Shown: positions 1 through 10,837 of the stretch, piece after piece
How positions within the stretch are numbered: position 1 is the stretch's first letter
Layout of the letters: every line of letters begins with the position of its first letter
Assembly (NCBI RefSeq): GCF_047511655.1
Contig: NC_133392.1
Location: forward strand, 158,834,542 to 158,898,541
Direction of reading: 5' to 3'
Length of the DNA: 64,000 nt
Source of the DNA: Castor canadensis
Lineage: Eukaryota; Chordata; Mammalia; Rodentia; Castoridae
Position numbers and translations under genes: made by a program
The notes under the pieces: model-generated
What the model saw: only the letters and a program-made list of their open reading frames with translations
What the model was told of the DNA's origin: nothing
The model's database searches: none

Positions 1-261
1 TGGAGGGAAAGGCTGAAAATTGGAGTAACTGGTGTTGGAAAAGGAATCTTTTCCTCCAACCTTCAGTCTTCAATGGCGGTCCACAGGCCTGGGGAGGACT
101 GTTCCAGCAGGAACTGAGGAACTGTCCTCCCCAAGCCTCTCCCGTCAGGAGCGAGTACCAGCCTTTCACAGGGATGCACCTGTTGGTGCAGGGTGGGCTC
201 CTGAGTGCAGAACTGAATAAGCCAGTGGGGGGTGGGCATCTACAAGTTCTTTTTTGAGCTC
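1..261. other. Unique-looking sequence at the left edge
   Basis: No recognisable exon or repeat. In human, ESPN lies on this side of HES2, but no ESPN exon is seen here. Confidence 0.4.
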
Positions 262-343
262 TTAAAGGGAGAACACCTGCCTGGCAAACTCAAGACCCTG
301 AGTTCAAACCCCAGTACAGCCAAAAAAAAAAACATTAAAAGTA
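262..343 (+). repeat. SINE fragment, tRNA/ID-like unit
   Basis: Contains the recurrent GAGTTCAAACCCCAGTAC box-B-like segment followed by an A-rich tail. Head truncated. Confidence 0.7.
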
Positions 344-1290
344 AGAGTAATTAAATACATCAGAGGGGCTAGCCCATGGGCATGCAGGACTCAACCATGA
401 CAGAGGGAGTTCAGGCACTTCAAGCCCTTCTAGGACAAATTCTCATAAAGTAGAACTGTTATGAGGGTTAGTGAAGGCGAGGCCCAAAACGTGTTTGGCC
501 CTTAGTTTAGCATAGAGATGCCATCATAGATAGTGGTCCCTTGTATGCCACACACAGACAGACATGGCAGTCCGAGCTCCCCTTACTCCTGCTCTTCCAG
601 ACTTCTTCCTAAAGGGTACACTGGTCTTCTCACCCCTGCAGCAGGAGCACTGCGGGAAGGGGACTTGGGGATAATGGCGGGGATGGGGCTCCGGAGGCAG
701 GAAAGAGGGGTCTGTCCAGCACTCTGGACAGGGCCTGCCTTGGCTCCACCCATGGCGTCTACTCTGGGCTTAGGTTCCTGAGGTCCCGCCAGAAGTGCGT
801 TCGAGCTTCTGTCCCGAAGTTCATGGTGTGGTCCGCCAGGGTGGCCGTTGCCCTGCCAGCCAGTCTGGGGAGGGAAGCCCGCAGCAGATGGGCGGGGGAC
901 GCCTGCCAGTTTGCTGCAGCAACGGCCACGCGTCGCGGAGGCGTGTCCGGGCCAGCCCCAGAGGCTGAGGCTAGCAGCCAGGAGCCCGCACTCGGGACAG
1001 CCCCGCCTGCCGGTCACATGAGCTGCGACTGTCCTGCGGGTGGGAATCCGTAGCCAAAGGAGCTCCAAGGGGCTCCGGGTTGCCTCCTTTTGTGTGGGGG
1101 AGGGTGCTCAGTTTCCCCTTCCAAAACTGACAGAGGGGAAACCGGATGACCTCTAACTCCGTGGGCAGCTGAAGATTCTTTGGAGTGTTTAGAGTCTGGG
1201 AATTCAGCAACCAGGACCCTAATTCTGGCTGGGTCAGTACCCAGAGGCGAGGGCCAGAATAAAACTCCACCTCTCTCAGGTCCAGCTTGG
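344..1290. other. HES2 upstream region, no exon seen
   Basis: Moderately GC-rich unique sequence with a CpG-denser patch at about 790-1060. A CACGCG element, a HES class C-type core, occurs near 928-933. Open frames here are short and unconvincing. Confidence 0.4.
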
Positions 1291-1291
1291 G

Positions 1292-1380
1292 CCTTTTTTT
1301 TTTTTTTTAGCGGCACTGGGTTTGAACTCAGGGCTTGCACTTGCTAGGCAGGCGTTCTAGCATTTGAGCCGTGCCCCCAT
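1292..1380 (-). repeat. SINE, tRNA/ID-like monomer (antisense)
   Basis: Poly-T head, then GGGTTTGAACTCAGGGC, TGCTAGGCAGGC and TTGAGCC, the antisense form of the ID-like unit, about 400 bp upstream of the inferred HES2 start. Confidence 0.8.
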
Positions 1381-1765
1381 CCTCTTACCCCGCCACCCCC
1401 GTCCAGCTTGGAGCAGCTGGTGGGGTCTCTCTTATCAGTCCTGCGGCTGCTGAATCCCTTGCCGGGGCTCAAGGAAGGTCTCAGAGCACGCGCTGAACCC
1501 CAGTGGGGGAATGAATGAAGCAGGGCAGTGTTAGAAAGGACTGCCACCAGAGCCAGGAGAGAACTGCTCCCGCCCACCCTCCCGGTCCAGGGTCATCCCT
1601 ATGGTGGGCCCGATGGCAGCCTATCCACACATCCCGCAACTCCGCCACAGATGGGACGCGAAGGCCGTAGGGGGATCCCTGGGGGCACCACTGTCCCCCA
1701 CCCCCCCAGCCTTATCCGGCGCAGGAACAAAGGCGGGAGGTGCGAGCGGCGGGCTGCAGGACTCC

Positions 1766-1830
1766 GCGGGGCGGGGCGGGCGACACAGCCTCTTTAAAGC
1801 CGGGCAGCAGGCGCGGCGCTCACTACTTTG
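1766..1830 (+). promoter_or_regulatory. HES2: HES2 core promoter candidate: GC boxes and TTTAAA
   Basis: Overlapping Sp-type GC boxes (GGGGCGGGGCGGGCG, about 1769-1782) lie just before a TATA-like TTTAAA at 1793-1798. A start site near 1820-1830 would give a 5' UTR of about 120 nt. The motifs are seen; the start site is inferred. Confidence 0.5.
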
Positions 1831-1949
1831 GCGCGGGCTGAGTCTACACTCGGTACCGCGTCCGGCGCTGGTCTCTGCTCTACGCGCTGCAGACGCAGGT
1901 CAACCCCCGCGTGGGACCCTCAGCGGCGGCCGCCGCTTTCACTAGGAGT

Positions 1950-1994
1950 ATGGGACTGCCTCGTGGAGTAGGGGACGCGGCGGAGCTGCGCAAG
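1950..1994 (+). CDS. HES2: HES2 coding exon 1
   Basis: Encodes MGLPRGVGDAAELRK, the HES2 N-terminus leading into the basic region. It ends in phase 0 at AAG followed by donor GTAGGA (1995). The 5' UTR upstream is GC-rich. Confidence 0.93.
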
Positions 1995-2883
1995 GTAGGA
2001 GCCAAGCATTGGGGACTGGGGGCGGGGTTGGGGTCCTGGACCGCAATCCACCTAACTGCGGCCTCCACGCCCACCCATCGGCCCGCAGAGTCTGAAGCCG
2101 CTGCTGGAGAAGCGCCGGCGCGCGCGCATCAACGAGAGCCTGAGCCAGCTCAAGGGGCTCATCTTACCGCTGCTGGGCAAGGAGGTGAGTGCCCGGGCGC
2201 TCGGTCCCGGTTCCGCATCCTGGGGAACAGAGATGGAGGGTCCTGGGGCGCCTAGCGGGGTGGGCGGGAAGTTGTGCTTCTGCCGGAGGGGCGCCCAAGG
2301 CTGAGCCAAGGTGGCCACCGCAGGCCATAGCTTTCCTGGTGCGAAGCCTGTTCCAAGAGCGCAGTGCTCACGGTGGCAGCTGCCCGAGGTCTGTCTTGTT
2401 TCTCCGTCTCTGCTCCTCTCTCTCGTGGCTGGCGCAGAACTCTCGCTACTCCAAGCTGGAGAAGGCTGACATTCTGGAAATGACCGTGCGCTTCCTGAAG
2501 GAGCTGCCTGTGTCCACCTGCCTCGCCACAGCACCCGGTGAGTGACCCTATTCCCTCCTGCTCTGGGCCCTGCACCCCGCACGCCACTCTGCGCCTCATG
2601 CTGCTTTCTTCCCGCAGCGCCCCTGGACAGCTACCGCGAGGGCTACCGCGCCTGTCTGGCACGCCTGGCCCGTGTGCTGCCAGCTTGCTGCGTCCTGGAG
2701 CCCGCTGTGAGCGCACGCCTGCTGGAGCATCTGCGGCGGAGGGCGGCCAGCGCCACCCCTGACTGCGAACATGCTAGAGACTCCTCTGGTGGCCCATCCT
2801 CTCCAGCGACGCCGCCCGCACCTGCTGCTGCGCCCTCGCCGCCTGTGCCTCCGGGCGACCTCGGTCTTTGGCGGCCGTGGTAG
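1950..2883 (+). CDS. HES2: HES2, bHLH-Orange transcriptional repressor (complete, 4 coding exons)
   Basis: Joining 1950-1994, 2089-2184, 2438-2537 and 2618-2883 gives 507 nt, a 168-aa protein. HES proteins are nuclear repressors that bind N-box or class C sites and recruit Groucho/TLE. Visible domains: basic region and helix 1 about residues 12-47, with the HES-type proline at 19 (SLKPLLEKRRRARIN); loop and helix 2 about 48-67 (KLEKADILEMTVRFLKEL); Orange domain about 84-120, starting at SYREGYR; Ala/Pro-rich linker; C-terminal WRPW, the Groucho-binding tetrapeptide, just before the TAG at 2881. All introns are GT/AG and short (94, 253 and 80 bp). The ATG at 1950 is the first ATG in its frame; only a GTG (1911) lies upstream. 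Length and sequence fit mammalian HES2 (human about 173 aa as recalled). The reading frame is intact. Confidence 0.96.
2089..2184 (+). CDS. HES2: HES2 coding exon 2 (basic region and helix 1)
   Basis: Acceptor CCCGCAG precedes AGT CTG AAG. The 32 codons hold the basic region, with the proline typical of HES factors, and helix 1 (INESLSQLKGLILPLLGKE). Donor GTGAGT starts at 2185. Phase is 0 at both ends. Confidence 0.95.
2438..2537 (+). CDS. HES2: HES2 coding exon 3 (loop and helix 2)
   Basis: Acceptor GGCGCAG precedes AAC TCT CGC. Encodes NSRYSK (loop) and the second helix. Ends after the first base of an Ala codon, with donor GTGAGT at 2538. Confidence 0.95.
2618..2883 (+). CDS. HES2: HES2 coding exon 4 (Orange domain and WRPW terminus)
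   Basis: Acceptor TTCCCGCAG precedes CGCCCCTGGAC, completing the split Ala codon. Encodes the Orange domain (SYREGYRACLARLARVL and VLEPAVSARLLEHL), a Ser/Pro/Ala-rich stretch and LWRPW, then TAG. Confidence 0.95.
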
Positions 2884-4247
2884 CCTCTTGGCCTGTCCAC
2901 GAATCCTACTGACTTTGAGGTACCTGGAGCACCGCTCAGGCCGAGGAAACTCTTCGTGGTGACTGCCATTCCTATGCCTTGGGAGACCAGCCCAGCACCC
3001 ACACCCATGCTGGAACTGGCTGCTTGTGATTCATGTGGCCAGTGAAGGACCTTCAAGACTCAGCTGGAGAAAATAAGAGTTGTCCGGCCTCACCCCAGGT
3101 TGGGGGTGTCTGGGCAGGAGGAGAGGGGCAAATGCCTGCAGGGTGAGGAAGTTCCCCACTCCAGCTGGTGGAAGTGCCTCTGGAACTGGGCCAGCCATAA
3201 GCTGCCTGGGCAGTGACACACCTGCCCTACAGTTGGCAACAGATCAAGGCCTGATTCAGGAGCTCACCTGGGCCAGGTGCAGCCATCTGCTCTGATGGGT
3301 CACTACCTTCCCAATCCTGTTTGAGTCTACTTCCTGCCCAGCTGGGCTTGGGAAGCTGTATGCACACAGCAGCAATGGCCAGAGAGGCTCTGGTCACTCC
3401 CAAGGTTCTGCAGAGCACCAAGCAGGGAAAGGGACATGTAGGGCTGAACAGTTGTCACCTCCATGCTAGGCTGTCCTGGTCAATGATAGGGGTAGGGGTC
3501 ATCCAGGTATTCATGCTTTTGGAGGTCAGGGCTTTGTTAGGGGTCTTGAGAAGGATGTATAAGGCTATATCTCTCCAGTATTAAAATAACGCCTGTGTCC
3601 CCCACACACCAGGCTGGGTGGTCTTGGGGTATGAGGAAGAGGTGAGACAAGAATGAGGCTACCCTGAGGCTTCAAGGAAGCTTGTTATCTTGGAGGACCT
3701 GAATCCAGGAGAGGGACAGAGCCAGTGGGAAGCCAGCAGGGTCCATACCATGGAAAGGCAGAAAGTGAAGACAGAGCGTCTGGTTGAGGAACAGGAAACA
3801 CCTTTCTTTGTTTTCTCTTGCTAACTACTCCCTGAGACTGGTTACTGGAAGAAATATGTTCTTGAGACATTTCTTCTTCCCTGTGGCCTGAGAAAACTCA
3901 GGGAGGGGCCTGTGGATCTCAGGAGCTGGTGCCCCAGAGAAGGCTGGAGTGCTTGCTGCCCACTGTCAATCATAAACCCATCCTTTCCTGGGGATTTGTG
4001 GAGCATTGAAGGAGAGTTGTGAATTCTCCCCAGTCTCTAGTGTTAGAGACCAGGGCACTAGGGGGCAAGAAGACAGAACTGATGGGGTAAGTATATCAAC
4101 CTATGCCCCACAAACCCATGATAACCTGGGCACTGATTTGGGTGGCAGGATGTGGGGGAAGCTATGTGCATTGCTGAAAAAAAAAAAAAACCAATGTTAG
4201 GATAAAGGGAACAGGACCCCAGCAAGGCTGTGCTGGGCCCAGGTGAC
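2884..4247. other. HES2 3' UTR and downstream unique sequence
   Basis: No further coding exon is apparent. The proximal part should be HES2 3' UTR. Confidence 0.5.
3580..3585 (+). terminator. HES2: Possible HES2 polyadenylation signal (ATTAAA)
   Basis: ATTAAA lies about 700 nt after the stop and is followed by a GT-rich stretch (about 3610-3640). AATAAA at 4330 is an alternative, but it sits in an L2-like repeat tail. Confidence 0.3.
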
Positions 4248-4346
4248 TAGACTGTAAGCCCCTGGAGGGCAGTGCTGGAGCAAAATGCACCTCTATGTCC
4301 CCGAGGCACTGGGCACACAGTGGATGCTCAATAAACATGATGAACC
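4248..4346 (+). repeat. L2-like LINE 3' end
   Basis: The stretch ending CACTGGGCACACAGTGG, TGCTCAATAAAC resembles the conserved 3' tail of L2 elements (recalled consensus). Confidence 0.5.
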
Positions 4347-4396
4347 AATGCACAGGTGATGTGATTGACCACGCTGTGCTTGAAATGTGAACCTCA

Positions 4397-4613
4397 TTTT
4401 TTTCTTTTTTTGGTGGGACTGGGGTTTGAACTCAGGGCTCCATGCTTGCAAAACAGGCACTGTATCGCTTGAGCCATACCTCCAGTCCATTTTGTTCTGT
4501 TTTTTTGGAAATGGGGTCTTGTGAACTATCTGCCCAGGCTGGTCTTGAACTGTGATCCTCCCAACCTCAGCCTCCCAAGTAGCTAGGATTACAGGTGTGA
4601 GCAACTGGACAGT
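4397..4613 (-). repeat. Dimeric SINE (antisense)
   Basis: T-rich start, ID-like unit (GGGGTTTGAACTCAGGGC), then a B1-like unit (GGTCTTGTGAACTAT, AGTAGCTAGGATTACAGG). Near full length. Confidence 0.85.
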
Positions 4614-6495
4614 CTGATTTTTGCCTTAGCTCCCACCTCAAGCCCCAGGGATCACATTTGAATATTTGCTCCATCAGGGTCTTTGTTCCCACACATAAGT
4701 TTAATACAGGCTTAAACTCTCTATAGGCCCCGCTCCTCTTTTTAGTCATACCTGCCATTTCTTGCTTCTGAGTATCCCTCTCAGCCTCCAGTTCTGTAAC
4801 TTGCATTGATCTGGCCCTAATCAAGTGACAGTGCAAACAGTCGTGGAGAGGGGGAGCGTGTGTGGATAGACTAGTGACTCACAGGGTCAGGTGCTCTGGG
4901 GAACCTGAATCGGGCAGCCAGCAGGCCCTGGCTTGCCTAGGTAGGTGCCCAAGTCAAGAAGCCGGAGTTTCCCAGCAGAATATGCTGGAACTCCCAGGAG
5001 GTCTCTGCTGGTACTCCCAGCTGAGCTTGTGAAACCACATGGGACTGTGGATACCTCCTTCTGGTAGCTCCCTGGTTGTGCCCAGAGCCCTGTCTGGTGG
5101 CCAAGGTGAGCAGGATAGTGGCTCCTTCAGTGTGGGAGGGAGGAGGCTTCAAGTAGAAGGACTTTTTATGACAAACAAGCCTCACATATGACCAAATGAC
5201 CAGCCCTTGGGATATCTGTTCCACTATGATTCCATAACTGACTCTAACTTCCTGCCTGAAAAAAAAAAGCCCCCTATCTCTCTTCCATAAAACCTGTGGG
5301 AGAAATGACTCTCTGACCCAATGACACCAGAGCACTGAGCTGTCTGGGAACCCTTGGCTAATACGGACCTGGGACAGGCCCCACCTGTTCCTCTGGTCCC
5401 AGGTAATTAGGAAAGTTCACATCTGGCTTCCATGAGCTCAGGATAAAGAGTGGGTTGCCAAGGAGGAATCCTCTCATATAAACATTTCCAAATTGCTCTG
5501 CCCCACCTGTGAATCCAGGCTCCTGCAGGTGAGTCTCCTTCTGATTCACCTGGGACAGAAGCAGAATGAACTAGCTTACAGGAAAGGTCTGGAGGAACCT
5601 GTGGCTCTCACAGTCTTCCCTAAGCCCTCCTGTGCTTTGGGGTCTCCCCTCTGGAGGGGATTGTGGGATAAAGGGGGCTGTTCCATATTTCATGCAGCAC
5701 CTACAACACAGTCTCTTCCAGTGGCTCAGCCTGAAGAGCTGAAAAGGTTGATGGTCTCAGCTGGGTTGGGGTAGCCTTGTCATTCTCATAAGGGGTCTGA
5801 AAGCCTCTCCTTGAGCACACACTCACAACATCTAGGCCATATTTATTTTTTGCTTGTTTTAATTTTTTTGCGTATTTACTTTTCAGAGATGTGCCAGGTT
5901 GCTAAAGTTCCCACCTGGTGGCATTATTTCCCCTGGCCTTAATTCCCATGTGGAAGCCCTACAAATGTGGCTGTCTCTGGGGGACTGTGTACATACCTCT
6001 GTGTGTGTGTGTCCCTGTATATCCCTAAGGCTGTGGTCACCTTTCCCAGAGCTGCCTGGGCATGCGATGTGGGGGAGAAAGCAGCCACCCACCGAGGGTT
6101 CCCAGTGAGTAACTAGTTTCGCTCAAGGGTTTTCAGAGGCCCTGGCAAAGTGTCAGGTGCTTAAAGAAGCTCTAATAAAACATGAATAATGGTTTCAGGA
6201 GCGTGAGAAAGGCTCTAGAAGACACACCTCGGGTGCACACATGATGTCTTGCTACAGGAGCTCCACTGGAGGGCAGCAAGGAGCAGGGGCGGGAAGGCTG
6301 GTCACTAACCTAGCAGCATGAATGAGGGGTTCCCTGGCCTAGGGGGAGTAGGTGAAGGGAGGAGGTTCCAAGCTGAGTATTTGCCCACTGCTGCTTCTGT
6401 TGTGGAAAGTGGGCCCAGAGCCACCCATCTCTGTTTTCAGTATATGAGAACTTTCAATAAACTTCAGAGAGCACTGGACCAAGTGTAGTTAGAAA
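4614..6495. other. Intergenic sequence, nothing coding recognised
   Basis: Mostly unique sequence with a short GT-rich run at 6000-6012. No gene or clear repeat. Confidence 0.4.
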
Positions 6496-6499
6496 ACAA

Positions 6500-6655
6500 A
6501 ATACCAAGCTGTGCTCAGTGGTTCACTCCTGTAATCCCAGCTACTTGGGAGGCTGAGGCAAGTGAATCCTTTGATCCCAGGAGTTCCAGGTCAGCATGGG
6601 CCAATAGTGACATCCGGTCCCTGGCTACTATACGCCCCCCCCACCAAAAAAGTAA
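6500..6655 (+). repeat. B1-like SINE monomer
   Basis: CCTGTAATCCCAGCTACTTG, GGAGGCTGAGGCAAG and a terminal C/A-rich segment mark a 7SL/B1-like unit. Confidence 0.7.
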
Positions 6656-6796
6656 GAACCATTCCAGACCTCAAAAACCAAAGGCAGCTTCAGGTTTTGT
6701 GGGGAGTAGATTTTGATGCCCTCTGTAATGAAACTAAAATAAAATGATTATTGTAAACTCCTGAGAATATTCAGAATGAAAAAGTAAGTCATAAAA

Positions 6797-6998
6797 CCAC
6801 TGGATACCTGTAATCCTAGCTACTCAGGAGGCAGAGATCAGGAGGATCGCAGTTTCATGCTAGCCTGGGCATATAGTTCATGATACCCCACCCTGAAAAT
6901 ATCCAACACAAAAAAGGGCTGGTGGAGTGACTCATGTGGTAGAGTGCTGCCTAGCAAGCCTGAGGCCCTGAGTTCAAAACACAACAAGAAAAAATAAA
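6797..6998 (+). repeat. Dimeric SINE (B1-like plus ID-like)
   Basis: Left unit TAATCCTAGCTACTCAGGAG, linker CCAACACAAAAAAGGGCTGG, right unit GTAGAGTGCTGCCTAGCAAG, A-rich tail. Confidence 0.88.
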
Positions 6999-7569
6999 AC
7001 AGTGGTATTTGGAAGTCCTGTTCCACCCCTGTGGTTTCTCTTTAAGCAATTTACCACCAGCCCTTCATGGAAATGCTTGCTGATGACACACTAGCCTCCC
7101 TCTGCTCCTAGAACATTCTAGTCCTCTATGTCTGTGCCTCTATGTTGAGCCTCAGCAGACTGGGGCAAATCGACCTGCACCAGAACTGACTCTGGAACTT
7201 CCCCAAGGATGGTAACAGGGTAGATACCTTCTACTCACTTCACACTCACAGGCTGTAATCAATAAATTCCCATAAGCTTTCACATCATTTGGGGTTGATT
7301 TTTTTTTGTCCTTATCTCTTCCATCTATCTGGGAAGTTTGAGTAATTCAGATTTCCAGGCCCACCTCCAGGGATTCACATCCCCTGTGTCTGAATCAGTG
7401 GCTGAAACCTGGCCTCAGGTGTACCTGCTCTAGCAATGATCCATCTAAGAATGGGGATTCCCAGGCACTGGAGTTGGGGGATGGGGAGTTAGTGTCTAAT
7501 GAAGACAGTTTCAGTTTTTTCAGAGGAAAAGAGAGGGAATGGAGATGGTGGTGAAGGCTATATAAGAAT

Positions 7570-7645
7570 TTGAATGTACTTAGTATCTGCACTGTACACT
7601 TAAGTGGTTAAGATGGAAATTTTTTACATTTTGCCACCAAAAAAA
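7570..7645 (+). repeat. L1 3'-end fragment
   Basis: CACTGTACACTTAAGTGGTT and ACATTTTGCCACC resemble the 3' end of old L1M elements. Confidence 0.45.
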
Positions 7646-7689
7646 TAAAGACACCTATCTGCAATGGGCAGAGAGAGCCCATCTCCAAA

Positions 7690-7925
7690 ATAACCAGAGC
7701 AAAATGGAGTGGAGGAGTGGCTCAACCAGGAGAGTGCCTGCTTTTTTTTTTTTTTTACTGGAATTGTGGATTGAACTCAGGGCCTTGTGTTTGCTAGGCA
7801 GGCATTCTACCCCTTGAGCCTCTCCTGCTGCCCAGAACATCTGCTTTGTAATTGAGAAACCCTGAGTTCAAACCCTAGTCCCACCACCAAAGCAAAACAA
7901 AACAAAACAAAACAAAACAAAAACA
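7690..7925 (+). repeat. SINE split by another SINE, with (CAAAA)n tail
   Basis: A sense SINE begins about 7690 (GGAGTGGCTCAACCAGG), breaks at about 7740, resumes at about 7839 (TCTGCTTTGTAATTGAGAAA) and ends in about six CAAAA repeats (7891-7922). Confidence 0.75.
7741..7838 (-). repeat. Nested ID-like SINE (antisense)
   Basis: Poly-T, GATTGAACTCAGGGCC, TGCTAGGCAGGCATTC, CTTGAGCC inserted inside the sense SINE at 7690-7925, so this copy is younger. Confidence 0.8.
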
Positions 7926-8063
7926 GAGGAAGAGGAAGAGAGGACACAGAGACATAGGTAAGGAGGCCACATGAAGATAGAGACAGAGAATTCTCATATC
8001 TTCTTCTGCATTCAATGTGTTATGATATGTTGTGATGGTTAAAGTAGATGAAGAAAACCTGGC

Positions 8064-8292
8064 CTCAGTCAGGTGCCGGTGGTTCACAGCTGCAATCCTA
8101 GCTACTTAGTAGGCAGAGATCAGGAGGATCACAGTTCGAAGCCAGCCTAGGCAAATAGTTCTCAAGAACCTATCTCGAAAAACCCTTCACACAGAAAATG
8201 GCTGGTGGAGTGGCTCAAGTGGTAAGAGTGCCTGACTAACAAGCGTGAGGTCCTGAGTCCAAACCCCAGTGCTGCCAAAAAAAAGAAAGGAA
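8064..8292 (+). repeat. Dimeric SINE, near full length
   Basis: AGGTGCCGGTGGTTCACAGC at the start, AGCCAGCCTAGGCAAATAG in the left unit, GGCTGGTGGAGTGGCTCAAG starting the right unit, poly-A tail. Confidence 0.9.
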
Positions 8293-8344
8293 AGCAAACC
8301 TGGCCTCATATCCATATATAGTTGGAAAAGGGAGGAGTGTTTTG

Positions 8345-9110
8345 GGGATTTTTTTTTTTTTTTAATTTTGAGACAGGTATTGCTTTGTAGCCCAGGCTGG
8401 CCTTGAATTCCCGATTCTCCTGCCTTAGACTCCTAAATGCAGGGCCTCTTGCTCACGTGTGTGTCCACCACTCCAGCCCTTTAAAAAATGTTATTTTGAG
8501 ACTGGGTCTCAATAAGTTGTCCGTGCTGGCCCCCAACTTGCTACCTTCCTGCTTCTGTCTCTCTCCTGCCTCAGCCTCTTGAGTAGGTGAGATTACAGGC
8601 AAGCACCACCATATCCAACTAGTATTATTTTTCTTTTTCTTAAACCCAGGGTCTCATACATGCTGAATAAATGCTCTACCTCTTAAGTCATGTCCCTAAT
8701 CCTTTTGTTTTTATTACTCAGGGCTTTGTGCTTGCAAAGCAGGCATTATACTGCATGATCCACACCTCCAGTTCATTTAGCTCTGGTTATTTTGGAGATG
8801 GGGTCTTGTGAACTATTTGCCAATGCTGCCCTTGAACCACATCCTCTGGATCTCAGCCTCCCAAGTAGCTAGGATTATAGGCATGAATCACTGAGAGATA
8901 GGGTTTTGCTAACCTTGCCCGGGCTGGCCCTGAACTCTCATCCCCTTTCTCCAGAGTAGCTGGGATTAGAGGCATGCACCACAGCTAATGTTAGTTTCTT
9001 ATGGAATTTTTTGTTTGTTTTGTCAGCACTGGGGTTTGAACTTGGGGCCTCATGCTTGCTAGGCAGGCGCTCTTATGGCTTGAGCCACTCTAGGAGCCCA
9101 AGTGTTAGTT
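8345..9110 (-). repeat. Cluster of antisense SINEs
   Basis: In order: B1-like (8345-8480, with GCCCAGGCTGGCCTTGAATT), a second B1-like unit (8484-8620), an ID-like unit (about 8625-8700), a dimer (8703-8900), a B1-like left unit (8901-8985) and an ID-like monomer (9005-9110). Confidence 0.75.
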
Positions 9111-9189
9111 TCTTAAAGATTAGCTACAGTCGTGCATCTGAAACTATACCGATGTAATTTCATTACATTAAACTCCATTGATCTACCTT

Positions 9190-9290
9190 ACTTTTTTTTC
9201 GTATGTGCGTATGGGATCAAACCCAGGTTCTTATGTGTGCAAGGCAAGCACTGTACCACTGAGCTACACTCATGGCCCCTAGCTTGCATT
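9190..9290 (-). repeat. ID-like SINE (antisense)
   Basis: ATGGGATCAAACCCAGGTTC, GTGCAAGGCAAGCACTGTAC, CACTGAGCTACA are the antisense ID-like unit. Confidence 0.7.
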
Positions 9291-9721
9291 TTGAATGGAT
9301 ATTTTACCCATGCATGATTTGGTGACATCCTGCTTTGGTCAACTGGAAAATACTGGCTAGTGATATTTTATGTATACAGATCTTTCAAATATAGTTATTT
9401 CATTATACGACATCATCACACGTCAGGAAGTTGCCAGGAAACCACAGTACACTTGTAAGAGAATAAGAATGAAATGCAAGTGACATTTGAGTGTAATTAT
9501 CAAATCATTTTGATTACATGGATCCCCTGAAAGAGTCCTGGCCACCTCTAGCGGCTCAAGAAGGTCACATTGGGAACTGCTGCCATAGTGCAGGTATATA
9601 CTTAAGAAGCTAAGGCATGGACAATATGGAATCCTAAAAAGTACACAATCCCAAAGAGAACAGAAGAGGAAAACAGGAACAGAGGACAGGTGGAATGGAT
9701 AGTAAATCATACAGCAAAAGG

Positions 9722-10015
9722 TATTTATTTTTTATTTTATAAATATTTTATTAGGATATAGTCATTATGCAGGGGGAGATTTGTAGTAACAATTCAGATT
9801 AGACTTACATTGTGCATTATTTACATTGCCCCCATTTTCTCTCCTCCTCAGCCCCCTCCCCACCCCACTTAAAGCAAATGCAAGAGGCTTCTTTGTTTCG
9901 TTTCATATAGGTATATGAAGTCCATCAGCTGTGTATTCTCACCTTAATCTCCTTTCTCACCCTCCCCCCCCACTCACTGTACCTATTTTACAGTCCTGTC
10001 TTTTGTTATTAATAT
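9722..10015 (-). repeat. L1 3' UTR-like segment (antisense)
   Basis: The reverse strand has the G-rich polypurine tract typical of L1 3' UTRs (complement of 9834-9870). The left edge is an A/T-rich terminus near 9722. Family not named. Confidence 0.4.
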
Positions 10016-10402
10016 TTTAGTTGATTACAAAGAGCAAATGGTATTTAAATGCCGATATATTGACGACTTCATTAGGTATCAATGATGCAAATGCCCCAGC
10101 TGGAAGACAAGGATCATCAGCCGCATGGAAAGGCAGGATGCTATTGCTACTATCACTATATGGAGACATGTTTGAACTAAAAAGGCACAAGAAGTGCATC
10201 ATGGGAACACTAACCAAAGGAAAACTACAGCGGTCACACTGATATCAGACAAACAGATTGCAGAATGTGATACAGTATGTGATAATATGTCATCAAGAAG
10301 ACAAAAAATTCTGTCTAGGAGTAGTTTCTGTGATAAAAAAAATTCTAAATATGTAGGCACTTAGTAATTGGGTTTCAAAATGCAAGAAGCAAAAACTGAT
10401 AA

Positions 10403-10500
10403 CTGGCTGGGCATAGTGGCTCACAACTGTAATCCCAACACCTGGGAGTCAGAAACAGAAGGCTCATGAGTTTAAGTAAGACTTGTCCCAAAAAATAAAA
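10403..10500 (+). repeat. B1-like SINE inside L1
   Basis: GGCTGGGCATAGTGGCTCAC and TGTAATCCCAACACCTGGGA, then an A-rich tail. L1 homology resumes after it. Confidence 0.75.
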
Positions 10501-10837
10501 ATAAACAAACCAGATAACAGAAAGAAATAATCAAATCCACAATGATAGCTGAAGATTTCAACACTTCTCTCCGAGTGACTGATAAACAAGTAGACTGACA
10601 AGCTGAACTGTGTAGAAGACTGGAATAGCATTATGGACAAGTTTGATTTAGTTGACCCTCATTGACTCTTGAACCCAACATCAGCAGAATACACACTATT
10701 TCAAACACTCACAGAAAAATTACACAGTAGGCCATCTGCTGGGTTATAAAACAAGGTTAGTAAGGCTAAAGGAAATGAAATTATACAGAGAATGTTCTTT
10801 GGCCACAACAGAATTAAGTTAAAAGCAACAACAGAAC

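Larger units (their letters stand above)
1660..2900. promoter_or_regulatory. HES2: CpG-rich HES2 promoter and gene body
   Basis: CpG dinucleotides are dense from about 1660 through the gene, unlike the flanks. Boundaries are estimated by eye. Confidence 0.6.

Noticed and set aside
1-261. Possible ESPN-side exon at the left edge
   Set aside because: Synteny would place ESPN beyond this side, but no exon with conserved coding or splice sites is visible.
2052-2716. Open frames of 154-176 aa antisense to HES2
   Set aside because: Shadows of the GC-rich HES2 exons; no initiation or splice support.
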